64,000 nucleotides of DNA from Chlamydiales bacterium (GCA_030681135.1 JAUXXF010000001.1:1-64000); one strand, 5' to 3'; positions 32,391-41,846 are shown, counted from the stretch's first letter. The notes: a model not told the origin generated them from the sequence alone. Program-made: numbers and translations.

Positions 32391-33400
32391 TTTAATTTTA
32401 AATGTCTCGGTTTTTGATTCACGTCTTTCCAAAACGATTTCCCATAATCAAATGCTAACTGGGCGCCTTCTGGGATCTCTTTAAGACTGATAAAAACCAT
32501 TCTCGGCACACCCCTCCAATAAACAGACTGCAGAGCTAAATTAGGCTGGGTGCTGTGGTTAATAAAGCGTGTATAATTCCCATGAGTTTCTGCATCAATA
32601 ATAAACTGACGGCGTCCGCCCTGCCAGCAATTATAGCGCATGCAATAAATCTTGTCCTTTAACAAACGGCTGCTTCTCTCTTTAATAATTCCGACATATT
32701 CCCCTACAAAAGAACAGGAAGGGATTTTTTGCTCGGAAAATACTCCATATCCTATCTCTGGGTCGATGTAACGAACCGATAAACGAGGATTTAGTCCTGT
32801 TCGGATTTCTTTATCAAAATAAATACCCATCCAAATTTTTTCTGGAGGGATCACATCTTGATACTTTGCTTTTTGGGACTGTTCCAATACCTCGTAGAGG
32901 ACCTTTTCACTAGAGAAAATAGGACAAGAGATCTGAGTAAATTTTTTCTCCTGTTCATCCATGGATATATTGGGTTCTAACCGATAAACATCTGTATCTG
33001 AACCTGCCAAAAGAGTTGCGTAAGAATTTTTGTATAAAAACCGAGCCAATTCAAAAGGGGTAAGGCCAAAATGGCTCCGCCGCTGTTTTAAATGGGTATC
33101 CGATGCTAGCCTCTTCACCCAAGAGGTTTGCTCTTGCAAAATAGCCAAATGGAGCAAACTTTGGCCATTGCGGTCGGATGCTATCCGGACAACGGGATGT
33201 TGGATGAGCTCCTCCAAGGTAGGAGGAAGTTGGTTTTCTAGATAGCTCCAGCTTAATTTCTTCTCGCTCAATTGATCTAATACAGAGTGACAGATGGCCA
33301 TTTGCTCAACTTGTTTTGGATCCTCTAGTTCGTCAGCCAAATAAGGGCCGCTATATCTCGGTAAGGGAAGGATAAAAGCTTGCTCCAAATAGCACCTCAA
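32387..33400 (-). CDS. SET-domain protein with ankyrin-like repeats
   Basis: 337 residues. After an N-terminal helical part, one or two ankyrin-like units are seen (about 78-135): NGQSLLHLAILQEQTSWVKR, then HFGLTPFELARFLYKNSY. The SET domain follows at about 215-330: GYGVFSEQKIPSCSFVGEY(VG), GNYTRFINHSTQPN and AQLAFDYGKSFW. The SAM-binding NHS and catalytic YG motifs are intact. Ankyrin plus SET is a combination found in eukaryotic-type effectors of intracellular bacteria. First gene of a coupled operon: its TGA overlaps the start of the next SET gene. Confidence 0.88.
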   Translation of the reverse strand: MRCYLEQAFILPLPRYSGPYLADELEDPKQVEQMAICHSVLDQLSEKKLSWSYLENQLPPTLEELIQHPVVRIASDRNGQSLLHLAILQEQTSWVKRLASDTHLKQRRSHFGLTPFELARFLYKNSYATLLAGSDTDVYRLEPNISMDEQEKKFTQISCPIFSSEKVLYEVLEQSQKAKYQDVIPPEKIWMGIYFDKEIRTGLNPRLSVRYIDPEIGYGVFSEQKIPSCSFVGEYVGIIKERSSRLLKDKIYCMRYNCWQGGRRQFIIDAETHGNYTRFINHSTQPNLALQSVYWRGVPRMVFISLKEIPEGAQLAFDYGKSFWKDVNQKPRHLKLK

Positions 33401-33485
33401 GTTGAAAGAGACATTCTATTAACACGATATGGTATGTTTATTCAAGTAAGAATTTTTTACGTAGAGAGAAAAAATATAAAAGGAA

Positions 33486-33608
33486 GAACCCATCTCACTA
33501 AAATTTTTCGTCATTTTCCGATGGTTTTTGAGCAAATTTTCGTTTTTTTTCAGGAACCTATCCCAGTAATAAGTTTCAAATGACGAAAAATTTTAGAGAG
33601 ATAGGTTC
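33486..33608. repeat. Long inverted repeat upstream of dnaN
   Basis: Arms of 31 bases (33486-33516 and 33578-33608) pair with only two mismatches; the inner 19 bases, CTAAAATTTTTCGTCATTT, are perfect. The loop is 61 bases. It lies between divergent genes (SET operon on the minus strand, dnaN on the plus strand), so it is not at a gene end as a terminator would be. It could be a miniature inverted-repeat element or a regulatory cruciform. The rest of the gap 33401-33670 holds the dnaN promoter. Confidence 0.75.
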
Positions 33609-33616
33609 AAGGAAGC

Positions 33617-33645
33617 TTGACAGAAGCTGATAAATATTTTATCGT
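33617..33645 (+). promoter_or_regulatory. Promoter of dnaN-recF
   Basis: TTGACA (33617-33622, perfect -35) is followed by a 17-base spacer and TATCGT (33640-33645) as -10, 25 bases before the ATG of dnaN with CGGAG as ribosome site. The promoter starts only nine bases past the right arm of the inverted repeat. Confidence 0.5.
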
Positions 33646-33670
33646 TCCTTCTTCCTAACCGGAGTGGTTC

Positions 33671-34813
33671 ATGAAAGCAGTTGTCTCAAAGCTAGACCTA
33701 GTTAGCTTAATTGGAAAGATTCAGAGCGTAATCGCCTCAAAACCCGCGATTCCTATTTTGGTCAATGTATTAATTGAAGCAGTTGATGACCAGCTTATCA
33801 TTAGCGCAACTGACCTTTTGGTCAGCCTTCGCTGTTTTATTGAGGCCAAAGTGATTGAGGAAGGAGCGATTGCTCTGCCTGCCCGCCGGTTTTTCCAGCT
33901 GGTCAGAGAAATCACTTCGCCGCAAATTAAAATTAGCGCGTCAACGACTGAAATGGCAGAGATCACCACAGGATCTTCTGTGTTTAAGATTAATGGAATG
34001 AACCAGTCGGAATTCCCCGCTTTTCCCGATTTATCAGGTTCCTTAAAAATCCAGCTGTCGAACGCAACATTGAAGAAAATGCTATCGAAAACAGTTTTTT
34101 CAGCTGCAAAAGAAGACAGTCGCTATATGCTCAATGGTGTGAGACTGCGGATTGCAAATCAAGTGGCAACATTTATTGGAACCGATGGGAAAAGGCTTGC
34201 TAAATCGACGACCCCTGTCGCTGTAGATTCTTCTTTTCAAGGAGCCTATGTTATCCCTTTAAAAGCTGTCGATGAGATGATCAAAATGTTGGACGATAGC
34301 GAGACTCAGGCGACGCTTCTATTAACCAACGACAAAATCTCTTTGGAAAGCAGTAATTTAACGCTGGTCTCTAAATTGTTAGCGGGACAATATCCTGATG
34401 TTGAACGAGTGATTCCTGCAAAGGTCCATTATCAGTTTGGCATTCACCGTGAAGAGCTCATGGCGCTGCTACGTCAGATTTCTTTATTCACCTCCGAAAC
34501 GAGCAATTCTGTTCGGTTTAGTTTTGAGACAGGACAGCTTCATCTTGTTGCCATGAGCAATGATATTGGAGAAGGTCGGGTGAGCATGCCTGTTGATTTT
34601 GCAGGCCCTAAGCTAGATATCGCTTTCAATCCCTATTTCTTCCTTGATATTTTGCGACATAGCACAGATGAAACAGTTCTTTTTGGGCTCAACGATCCTC
34701 ATAATCCAGGACTGATTACAGATGCCTCTCAATCTTTGTTTGTGATTATGCCGATGCGTTTGACAGATGCTCCTTCTCCACAAAAAATTGAAGAATCTGC
34801 TGTAGAAGTATAA
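33671..34813 (+). CDS. dnaN: DNA polymerase III beta subunit (sliding clamp)
   Basis: 380 residues, the usual length. The N-terminus (VSKLDLVSLIGKIQSVIASK), VLIEAVDDQLIISATDLLVS and the end (FVIMPMRL) match DnaN. The dimeric ring encircles DNA and tethers polymerase III and repair factors. It is followed after three bases by recF, the conserved dnaN-recF arrangement. Confidence 0.97.
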   Translation: MKAVVSKLDLVSLIGKIQSVIASKPAIPILVNVLIEAVDDQLIISATDLLVSLRCFIEAKVIEEGAIALPARRFFQLVREITSPQIKISASTTEMAEITTGSSVFKINGMNQSEFPAFPDLSGSLKIQLSNATLKKMLSKTVFSAAKEDSRYMLNGVRLRIANQVATFIGTDGKRLAKSTTPVAVDSSFQGAYVIPLKAVDEMIKMLDDSETQATLLLTNDKISLESSNLTLVSKLLAGQYPDVERVIPAKVHYQFGIHREELMALLRQISLFTSETSNSVRFSFETGQLHLVAMSNDIGEGRVSMPVDFAGPKLDIAFNPYFFLDILRHSTDETVLFGLNDPHNPGLITDASQSLFVIMPMRLTDAPSPQKIEESAVEV

Positions 34814-34816
34814 TCT

Positions 34817-35878
34817 GTGTTTCTTAAAACGCTTTATCTGCGAAATTTTCGCAACTACACAGAAACGGAGGTGGAATTTGATCCTAAATGCAATGTGCTA
34901 CACGGAGATAATGCTCAAGGGAAAACAAATCTTCTCGAAGCGATCTATTTAATCGCGACAGGAAGATCTTTTAAAACTTTTCGAATCGAAGAGCTGATTC
35001 AGCACGGGCAATCTTTTTTTTATATTGAAGCTCTCGTGATCAAAGATCTCATGGCTCAAACGGTCAAACTCTCTTTTGATGGAGAATCGCGCCGTGTACA
35101 GACAAATGCGAATACGTATAACTCCTTTCATCATTTATTAGGTCTACTCCCCTCTGTGTTATACACTCCGGGAGATACAGAGCTCATTACGGGCTCTCCC
35201 GTGCTTCGCAGGCGATTTTTCAATCTACATTTAGCACAAAGCGATCCTCTCTATGTTCATCATTTGTCCCGTTTTTGGCGAGCTATGAAACAGCGAAACT
35301 GTTTGCTTCGCATGCGCAATGAACAAGATTTAGAGTGTTGGGAAGCGGAGATGGTCCATTCTGCAGCTTATTTGTATAGGACGAGAGCAGAAATGATTCA
35401 AGAGCTCAAAGAGCCCCTTCTAAACGCTTCACAGGTTCTTTCCGGCTATCAAGAGTCGCTCGAGCTACGCTATCAGCCCTCATACGCTCCCGATCATTAT
35501 GCAGCTCAGCTGAAAAAAAATCGTCCGAGAGAAGTACAGCTAGGGCTGACTTTAACCGGACCTCACCGAGATGAGTTGATTTTAGCGATTAATGGAAAGC
35601 CAGCCCGCCTTTTTGCAAGTGAAGGACAAAAAAAAACAGCGATTGCAGCTTTGCGCTTAGCAGAATGGGAAAGGCTCTGTCGAAGAGCGGAAGGAACTGC
35701 TCTTATGGGCATTGATGATTTTGGGCTCCATTTAGACAACCCTCGCCAGCAATACCTATGCGATAAGCTAAGTGGGCTGGGTCAAGTATTTCTCACCACT
35801 CCGCATCTCTCATCTCAATGGAAATCTCTAGGAAGTGCCCGACAAATCCGCATAGAAGCCGGGTCCATTAGTTCTTAA
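34817..35878 (+). CDS. recF: DNA replication and repair protein RecF
   Basis: 353 residues from GTG 34817. N-terminal LYLRNFRNYTETEVEFDP and Walker A GDNAQGKTNLLEAIY are typical, with the ABC-like signature region EGQKKTAIAALRLAEW and Walker B GIDDFGLHLDNPR. In this protein the usual Walker B DD-E order is slightly different (MGIDDFG). RecF loads RecA at gaps together with RecO and RecR. Confidence 0.95.
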   Translation: MFLKTLYLRNFRNYTETEVEFDPKCNVLHGDNAQGKTNLLEAIYLIATGRSFKTFRIEELIQHGQSFFYIEALVIKDLMAQTVKLSFDGESRRVQTNANTYNSFHHLLGLLPSVLYTPGDTELITGSPVLRRRFFNLHLAQSDPLYVHHLSRFWRAMKQRNCLLRMRNEQDLECWEAEMVHSAAYLYRTRAEMIQELKEPLLNASQVLSGYQESLELRYQPSYAPDHYAAQLKKNRPREVQLGLTLTGPHRDELILAINGKPARLFASEGQKKTAIAALRLAEWERLCRRAEGTALMGIDDFGLHLDNPRQQYLCDKLSGLGQVFLTTPHLSSQWKSLGSARQIRIEAGSISS

Positions 35879-35996
35879 GAGTTTTCTGTTCATTGAATAT
35901 CGGTAATAGGCCAAAATCATCCAGAAAATCAACGAACCCTTACTTTGTAGACACCCTCTAAACTGAATGTTTGGTCAAAACTAAATTATTTTTATC

Positions 35997-36026
35997 TTGG
36001 AACTCAAAGTCAGAATACATTATAAT
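35997..36026 (+). promoter_or_regulatory. Promoter of the gene at 36065
   Basis: TTGGAA (35997-36002), spacer 18, TATAAT (36021-36026, perfect -10), 38 bases before the ATG. The rest of the 186-base gap after recF shows no other feature. Confidence 0.5.
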
Positions 36027-36064
36027 CGATAAAAAATATCATCTATAGCCTAAGTTAGGTTCAC

Positions 36065-37417
36065 ATGCTAACTGGATTAAACGCTAAAAATTTCTTTCAT
36101 TATTACATTTTCAATCCTCGTGCGCCTGAGTTAACAGAAAATGAACGAGTTATTGCTGTGACGTCATCCATAGCCTTAGCAATTTTTACATGTGGCATCG
36201 TTCATCTAGCCTGTATTTTTTTGTACAATCATTCGTTCGCGATAAAAAAAACTGCAAGTGAAAATAAAATAGACCGGGCTGCCGATCCCATTTTTTCTCT
36301 CAACTCGAAGACTCCAGTTGTTCAGAGTACTTCAAACGCATCTTTGGTCAAGAACTGTGAACAAGCGAGAAATAATAGTGAAAACCCTGTTATTCCAGAG
36401 CTACCTGAAAATTTAGCAACAGCTATTCAGATCCCCCTTCCTGAAAGCTCCGAATCCACACTTTCTGAAAAAAGCAAACAACAACAATCCAGCCAAAACA
36501 GCCTTGAGCTCAACACTGCAAAAAAAGAAGAGCAGGAAAAATTGACTAATCAGGTTCCTGTCAGCCAAGTAGCACTTGAACCTATTGAGATAAAGCTTGA
36601 AGGTGACAAAGCCGCAAACGCTCTTGAAAACCTTATCGACTGTTTAGAAATATACATTAACTTCTCCCGGAAAGAAGAAGCCTTCTGCTTACAAAAAGAG
36701 GATTGGGTGGATGGATACAAAAATGAGCTCGAAGAGCTCTCTAAAATCCTCCGCAGCCAAGGGATTCTTAACAAAGGGCAGGTTTCCGCGTTAATAGAGA
36801 TCTTTTTTAAAATGTGGTTAGATGAAGGACAGATCATATTATCATCCTTCAAAGAAGGCGAATACTACCTTTTGCAAGGCGCGGAGAAGACAACACTTAT
36901 TGAAAACAGAAGTAGCCTCGAAAAATTTTTGGAAGAAAATCGAGAAGAAGACCTCGAAAAACTCTATACGAATACAATCGAAATACTCTGTGAGATCTAT
37001 AAGATCAAAACATGTCGCTTTGAAAATACCGTGTGGTTTACCAAATTTAAAGCTACTGCAGAGTTGCTCTACATGGGGAACTTTTGCTACTCGCTATACG
37101 AATTCATCGAAAGGATCGATCGCTATGACTTGATAACTATCAATGCCCTTTTGAGCAAAATAAGTGTTATCTCTGAACAAATCAAACAACATAACTATAT
37201 TTTCATTGATGCAGGTGTAATGTTTGACAAAGAGAGAATCTGTGACCTCGATATCCTTATAGATAGACTGGGAGAATTCAAAAATGATATAGATTCGCAT
37301 ACAGTCATTAATGAACTCTTATCAGTAGCAAGCGAAGCTTTTGTAGGTTATATGGTTCATTTAAATGTAAACAAAAATTACAATTACAAAAAAAACAGGG
37401 CACTAAATTACTGTTAA
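36065..37417 (+). CDS. Membrane-anchored protein of unknown function
   Basis: 450 residues. One long hydrophobic segment near the N-terminus (about 27-52, ERVIAVTSSIALAIFTCGIV to LACIFLYNH) could be a single or hairpin membrane anchor without signal cleavage. A low-complexity Ser/Glu/Gln linker (about 60-160) follows, then a helical C-terminal domain of about 280 residues. I recognise no family. The layout (N-terminal membrane anchor, disordered linker, helical domain) is common among chlamydial secreted or inclusion proteins. Confidence 0.65.
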   Translation: MLTGLNAKNFFHYYIFNPRAPELTENERVIAVTSSIALAIFTCGIVHLACIFLYNHSFAIKKTASENKIDRAADPIFSLNSKTPVVQSTSNASLVKNCEQARNNSENPVIPELPENLATAIQIPLPESSESTLSEKSKQQQSSQNSLELNTAKKEEQEKLTNQVPVSQVALEPIEIKLEGDKAANALENLIDCLEIYINFSRKEEAFCLQKEDWVDGYKNELEELSKILRSQGILNKGQVSALIEIFFKMWLDEGQIILSSFKEGEYYLLQGAEKTTLIENRSSLEKFLEENREEDLEKLYTNTIEILCEIYKIKTCRFENTVWFTKFKATAELLYMGNFCYSLYEFIERIDRYDLITINALLSKISVISEQIKQHNYIFIDAGVMFDKERICDLDILIDRLGEFKNDIDSHTVINELLSVASEAFVGYMVHLNVNKNYNYKKNRALNYC

Positions 37418-37433
37418 AATTTGTACTGATCTT

Positions 37434-38582
37434 TTAGGCTTGTTTTTTGTGCTCGCCAGAGGACTTCACACCACCCCACATTCCGCACCCCGTTAACCGT
37501 TGACTTGCTTGTTTAATTTTTTCCTTCAAAGCCAGATTTCTCCAGCTTAGCTCGCGGGGCGTCAGTTGAAGAGGAGAGAATTCATCGCCAATTTTTATAC
37601 AAACAAATTTCTGGGAGTTGTTCAAATCACTGCGTGAGTAACTCTCGTCTGCAAGGCTTGCAAGCAACAGCATTTCTAAATCAATAAACTCTTGGTTGAG
37701 CGTTTGGATTTGTGCCTCTCTCTGCTGTTGAGAGTGCATTCCATCGTTAAAATCAATCACCAGCGTGCCGTCTTTTTTCAAGATACGAAAAGCATGAAAA
37801 TAAATTTCTAGATCTCCCCAAATGGGAGGATATATTCGTTCCAAATAAATGTCATCTACGCTGCTATCATCAAACTCTGCCAGTTTTACTGCAGTAATAG
37901 AACGAACAAGATCCGGTAATTCATCAGAATTGCAATCCATGGTAAATGGACGATAGGATTTTGTGACATTTTTATTGATGTTTCTCTGATTATTCAAATT
38001 CGGAGTTGTTCCTCTTATTCTTGTTCCCCTTCCAATAACTAGATCTACTGGTTCGTTAAGGCTTTCTCTTTCCTCCCGATAAGCTGCAAAAGAGGGGTAG
38101 GTGTCCCGAAGGAGCTTCGTGGACGCGGGAACATGGGCCTTCTCTTCTATTCTAAAATCAGGACAGCAAGAAGATAATGACCCAATCAAGTTCGCTCTAT
38201 TGTTGACCTTAAAATCTGGGTTTTCAACATCTGCTTCCCCCAATAATCCAATGATTTTATCCAATAAAAAGGCTTTATAGTCAAAATAGCCCAAAGAGCA
38301 TGTCTTTAAGATCTCTGCAATAGCCCTCTCAAAAATCCCCATCGTCACAAAAGCTGCGTGAGTTTTCGTCTCCACATAGACCGTGCGCTCCCAATGATAC
38401 CATCGCCCACTCTCAATATCTTGAGAACCTAACGATGTCTTGTTTTCTATCAAACAAAAATTCAACACCTTCACAAAAGCATCTCTCGTTATGTTGGGGC
38501 ATAGTCTGACAGAAAAACGAAAAAAAACCGAGATTTTTATCGGGTTTTTATTAATCCAACAATTCCAGCAAAGCTGCTCCAA
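37434..38582 (-). CDS. Methyltransferase-like protein of uncertain start
   Basis: Up to 382 residues. The C-terminal half has Rossmann-methyltransferase-like pieces: PVDLVIGRGTRIRG as a weak motif I, a conserved acidic DDIYLERIYPPIWGDL segment, and FRILKKDGTLVIDFNDG as the post-motif strand. The classical GxGxG is not intact, so SAM binding is doubtful. The N-terminal half (VYVETKTHAAFVTMGIFERA) is of unknown nature. The ATG at 38582 lies inside the end of pgi (overlap 32 bases); a later start is possible. Confidence 0.55.
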   Translation of the reverse strand: MEQLCWNCWINKNPIKISVFFRFSVRLCPNITRDAFVKVLNFCLIENKTSLGSQDIESGRWYHWERTVYVETKTHAAFVTMGIFERAIAEILKTCSLGYFDYKAFLLDKIIGLLGEADVENPDFKVNNRANLIGSLSSCCPDFRIEEKAHVPASTKLLRDTYPSFAAYREERESLNEPVDLVIGRGTRIRGTTPNLNNQRNINKNVTKSYRPFTMDCNSDELPDLVRSITAVKLAEFDDSSVDDIYLERIYPPIWGDLEIYFHAFRILKKDGTLVIDFNDGMHSQQQREAQIQTLNQEFIDLEMLLLASLADESYSRSDLNNSQKFVCIKIGDEFSPLQLTPRELSWRNLALKEKIKQASQRLTGCGMWGGVKSSGEHKKQA

Positions 38583-40110
38583 GAGGAAACGAGGAAGGCT
38601 TCGCTTCTTTAGAAAATAGGGAAATCATTTTATTGGCAAGCACCTTTCCTAGCTGCACCCCTTCTTGGTCAAACGAATTGATATTCCAGATAAATCCTTG
38701 AAAAGCCACTTTATGCTCGTAGAAAGCAAGCAAAGCCCCTAAAGTGTAAGGATCGAGCCGATCTGCAAAGAGGATCCGATTGGGACGATTGCCTGGGAAT
38801 ATTTTGTTGGGATTTTGGCTGTGTTGACCTACAGCTAATGCAATAGACTGAGCAAATAGATTGGAAAGAAGTTTTTGCTGCGATGTTGTCTTTTGAATGG
38901 ATAAATCTTGATTCGATTGGCTATGTCTAAATCCGATAAATTCAACAGGAACGACGTCTGTGCCTTGATGAATCAATTGATAAAAAGAATGTTGTCCGTT
39001 AGTGCCAGGCTCCCCCCAAATCACAGGACCTGTTGCGTAGGCGCATTTTTTCCCTTGCCGATCAATTGATTTTCCATTCGATTCCATATCCAGCTGTTGT
39101 AGGTGTGCGGGAAAACGAACGAGAGCTTGGGAATAGGGAATGATGGCAACTGTTGGGAGATGTAAAAAATTGCGATTCCAAACGCCTAAAAGCGCAGAAA
39201 ATAAGGGTAGGTTTTCTGCAGGCCCTGCAGTTTTTGCATGGACATCCATTGCATGAGCTCCACGCAAGAGATTCATCAACTCTATAAAGCCTATGGCAAA
39301 TCCCAGCATGACAGCGCCTACCATAGAGGTCGCAGAATATCTTCCCCCAACAAAATCCCAAATATAAAAAGAAGCTAAATATCTGGAAGGATCGTCCATA
39401 GGACTCTTCTCCCCTGTCACAGCTATGAAATGTTTTTTGGGATCTACTTTTGCCGTTAAAAACTTTTCTCTTGCGAGCTCTTCATTGGTTAATGTTTCTA
39501 ATGTTGAGCCGGATTTGGAGACGACGACAACTAAAGTCCTTTTAGGATCGATTTGTGATAAAACGCGAGCTGCATCGTCAGGATCTACGTTAGAAATAAA
39601 ATGGATTTTTCTGCCTGGCTTATGAAAAGGCTCTAAAGCGATACATAAAGCTCGAGGTCCCAAATCTGAGCCTCCTATGCCGATCTGAATCAGATCTGTA
39701 TAGCCATCCCCTATCTTCTCTAGAAACTTCTCTAATTTGTTCAGTTCTCTAAGGGCTAGATCCGCTGCCTCTTTGGCGGCTTTTGTTTCCGGGCGAGACT
39801 CGAAAACATCGCGCATGGCAGTATGCAGCACGCTTCTCTCTTCGCTTTCAAAACCATCAATCTTATTGATGATCTCCCCTCTTTGCATCGCTTCCATTTT
39901 TTCTAGAGCAGACGTCTCTTGGCCTAAGTCCCATAAAGCTTGAATCACCTCATCATTGACCCGTTCCGTTCCATAAAACAAATCAAATCCGCAGCCTCGC
40001 ATGACGTAGCTTTCGACCCTCTGAACGCTCAAAGCTCCTTCCTTCGTTAAGTCGATCGGATGAGCGCTTAAATTCTCTAATTTTTTCCAAGATTTCGTTT
40101 GCGTAATCAT
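38551..40110 (-). CDS. pgi: Glucose-6-phosphate isomerase
   Basis: 519 residues. The two PGI signatures are readable: DLIQIGIGGSDLGPRALCIA and VVVSKSGSTLETLTNE, with the C-terminal catalytic FIWNINSFDQEGVQLGK. It interconverts glucose-6-phosphate and fructose-6-phosphate in glycolysis/gluconeogenesis. The fused form is of the short bacterial type found in chlamydiae. ATG at 40110. Confidence 0.96.
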   Translation of the reverse strand: MITQTKSWKKLENLSAHPIDLTKEGALSVQRVESYVMRGCGFDLFYGTERVNDEVIQALWDLGQETSALEKMEAMQRGEIINKIDGFESEERSVLHTAMRDVFESRPETKAAKEAADLALRELNKLEKFLEKIGDGYTDLIQIGIGGSDLGPRALCIALEPFHKPGRKIHFISNVDPDDAARVLSQIDPKRTLVVVVSKSGSTLETLTNEELAREKFLTAKVDPKKHFIAVTGEKSPMDDPSRYLASFYIWDFVGGRYSATSMVGAVMLGFAIGFIELMNLLRGAHAMDVHAKTAGPAENLPLFSALLGVWNRNFLHLPTVAIIPYSQALVRFPAHLQQLDMESNGKSIDRQGKKCAYATGPVIWGEPGTNGQHSFYQLIHQGTDVVPVEFIGFRHSQSNQDLSIQKTTSQQKLLSNLFAQSIALAVGQHSQNPNKIFPGNRPNRILFADRLDPYTLGALLAFYEHKVAFQGFIWNINSFDQEGVQLGKVLANKMISLFSKEAKPSSFPLGAALLELLD

Positions 40111-40179
40111 GTTCTATCCTCAAAAAAAACAATATGTTGTGAAAAATTCGCTGTTTTAGTAATCTTAATTCTTTCTAAT

Positions 40180-40254
40180 CGGGGCATAGCGCAGTTTGGC
40201 TAGCGCGACTGGTTTGGGACCAGTAGGTCGGGGGTTCAAATCCCTCTGCCCCGA
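40180..40254 (+). tRNA. tRNA-Pro (anticodon TGG)
   Basis: 75 bases. Acceptor stem CGGGGCA/TGCCCCG with discriminator A. Anticodon stem ACTGG/CCAGT with loop TTTGGGA; TGG is at 40215-40217. T arm GGGGGTTCAAATCCCTC. No encoded CCA. It reads CCA and, by wobble, other Pro codons. Confidence 0.95.
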
Positions 40255-40258
40255 ACTC

Positions 40259-41173
40259 TCACCTTATTTCCAGTACACTTCCTCCAGCCGCTTCAAATCC
40301 TGCCAGTTTTCTTCGTCCTTGTGCGCTTAAAGCCTGGGGAAGGATTAGGATTTCATCTAAATGATCCCATTGCTCTGTGAGATATTCTTCGAAAATCACC
40401 CGAAAGGAACTGTTTGATTCATACAGCCCCTTTATAATTTTATCAATATGAAAAAAAGTTTCCTCATTCATGCAGCTAGCCTTAGGAAAACAAAGCCCTT
40501 TAGAGGCTTGAAGAGGCAAAAAGGAAAGTGAGAGCTCATCATAGTGAAAAGCGGGCATGGGCCATTTGTTGGAAGATACAGCGACGAGAAAATGATTGAA
40601 CCGCTCTCGAGAAAGGAGACTAAGAGCTTTGGATAAGCTGGGAATCATCTTCACATCAAAACAGAGCATTAAAGGGAGCTCGTCCGGTAGCAAGTAGGCC
40701 AGGAGTTGAACATAAGAATAAAGGACATCCAGACAAAAACCTGGAAGGTTACCAGGAAGGTCGGAGGATCGGTTTTGCTCGGCTCTAGAGGCGTAATTGG
40801 CTTTTTGCAGATCATTCCATAAAAAAAAGGGGCTGATGTCTGCAGGTCCTCGATATAAAATCCCTCCAAGAGTTTGGTCTTTATAACGAGGCCAGAGAGT
40901 TTGCGTAAACTGTTTGCAGGCCAAAGACAAAGCTTGAAAGCGAAGCTCGTCGGTGAAAGGGAAAAAAGGCTCGTCTAGACCGCAAACAAATTCCCAGATA
41001 ATCCGTTTAGAAGTCGGAGGAATCTCCCAATTCAATTCTGAGTGAGGCCCGCAAGGAAGGCGTACAAGAATCGCATTTCCAGATTCGCTCAAATCGGGGT
41101 AAAAAGGCTGGCCATCTACCAAAAATGTTTGATGGTCCCAACCAAGTTTAGGAGCGGCGTCTTCTTCATCCAT
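40259..41173 (-). CDS. Conserved-looking soluble protein of unknown function next to trmB
   Basis: 304 residues, soluble, with a beta-rich start (GWDHQTFLVDGQPFYPDL) and a helical middle with FLWNDLQKANYASRAEQN; no signal peptide, no membrane segments. Its start overlaps the end of trmB by eight bases, so they are co-transcribed. The C-terminus EILILPQALSAQGRRKLAGF resembles the end of a Rossmann-like or amidohydrolase-like fold, but I recognise no motif. It could take part in tRNA or cofactor metabolism with TrmB. Confidence 0.6.
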   Translation of the reverse strand: MDEEDAAPKLGWDHQTFLVDGQPFYPDLSESGNAILVRLPCGPHSELNWEIPPTSKRIIWEFVCGLDEPFFPFTDELRFQALSLACKQFTQTLWPRYKDQTLGGILYRGPADISPFFLWNDLQKANYASRAEQNRSSDLPGNLPGFCLDVLYSYVQLLAYLLPDELPLMLCFDVKMIPSLSKALSLLSRERFNHFLVAVSSNKWPMPAFHYDELSLSFLPLQASKGLCFPKASCMNEETFFHIDKIIKGLYESNSSFRVIFEEYLTEQWDHLDEILILPQALSAQGRRKLAGFEAAGGSVLEIR

Positions 41174-41846
41174 ACGTATACTTTAGATAATAAATTGTTC
41201 TACCTTGCTTCATCCACAAATCGTTAAAAAAGGAGCGTCCTAGGTTTTCGACGTTCGTCAAGTAGCCAGGAGCTGGATAATCAGATTGCCATTCGGGTAA
41301 ACAAGAAAATTCGTTTTGCATCCATTCAACATACCCAAGATCATCTGTCACAACGATCAGCTTTCCTTGAGGGAGTAAAACCCGTCCAAGTTCTTGTAAA
41401 AATTCTTGGCGAACCAGACGCTTCTTGGCATGTCTTAATTTTGGCCAAGGATCTGGAAAGTTAATATAGGCTACATGAACGCTGGATGGAGGCACATAGT
41501 GGCGGATAAAAGTGAGGGCATCGGAGCAAACTGCAAATAAATTAGAAATCTCTTCCCGGTGGATTTTTGCCCATATTTTGCGAGCTCTTTCAAAGAGTCT
41601 ATCTACCCCTACCCAGTTCCATTCGGGGTTGTTTTTTGCTTGCTCTCCAATCCATTGCCCATTTCCGGAACAAAACTCTATGGCCACTGGACGTCCATTG
41701 CCAAAAAGCCCTTCCTCTGACCAATCGAGCTGTCCCCATTCGGTGTGGCGATCGTAATACCCAGGAATGTACATCGCCCGATCTAATAAGATCGGTCTTC
41801 GATTCTCCCAAGTAAAAGGAATTCTTAAATCGCTTGCTTTCTTCAT
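41166..41846 (-). CDS. trmB: tRNA (guanine-N7-)-methyltransferase
   Basis: 226 residues. SAM-binding IEFCSGNGQWIGEQA (a FCSGNG variant of the GCGxG motif) is followed by NWVGVDRLFERARKIW. The TrmB-specific VAYINFPDPWPKLRHAKKRL and a C-terminal end with TNVENLGRSFF complete the family pattern. It forms m7G46 in many tRNAs. The usual EIGxGxG motif I is altered to EFCSGNG, as in some chlamydial homologs. Confidence 0.93.
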   Translation of the reverse strand: MKKASDLRIPFTWENRRPILLDRAMYIPGYYDRHTEWGQLDWSEEGLFGNGRPVAIEFCSGNGQWIGEQAKNNPEWNWVGVDRLFERARKIWAKIHREEISNLFAVCSDALTFIRHYVPPSSVHVAYINFPDPWPKLRHAKKRLVRQEFLQELGRVLLPQGKLIVVTDDLGYVEWMQNEFSCLPEWQSDYPAPGYLTNVENLGRSFFNDLWMKQGRTIYYLKYTYG

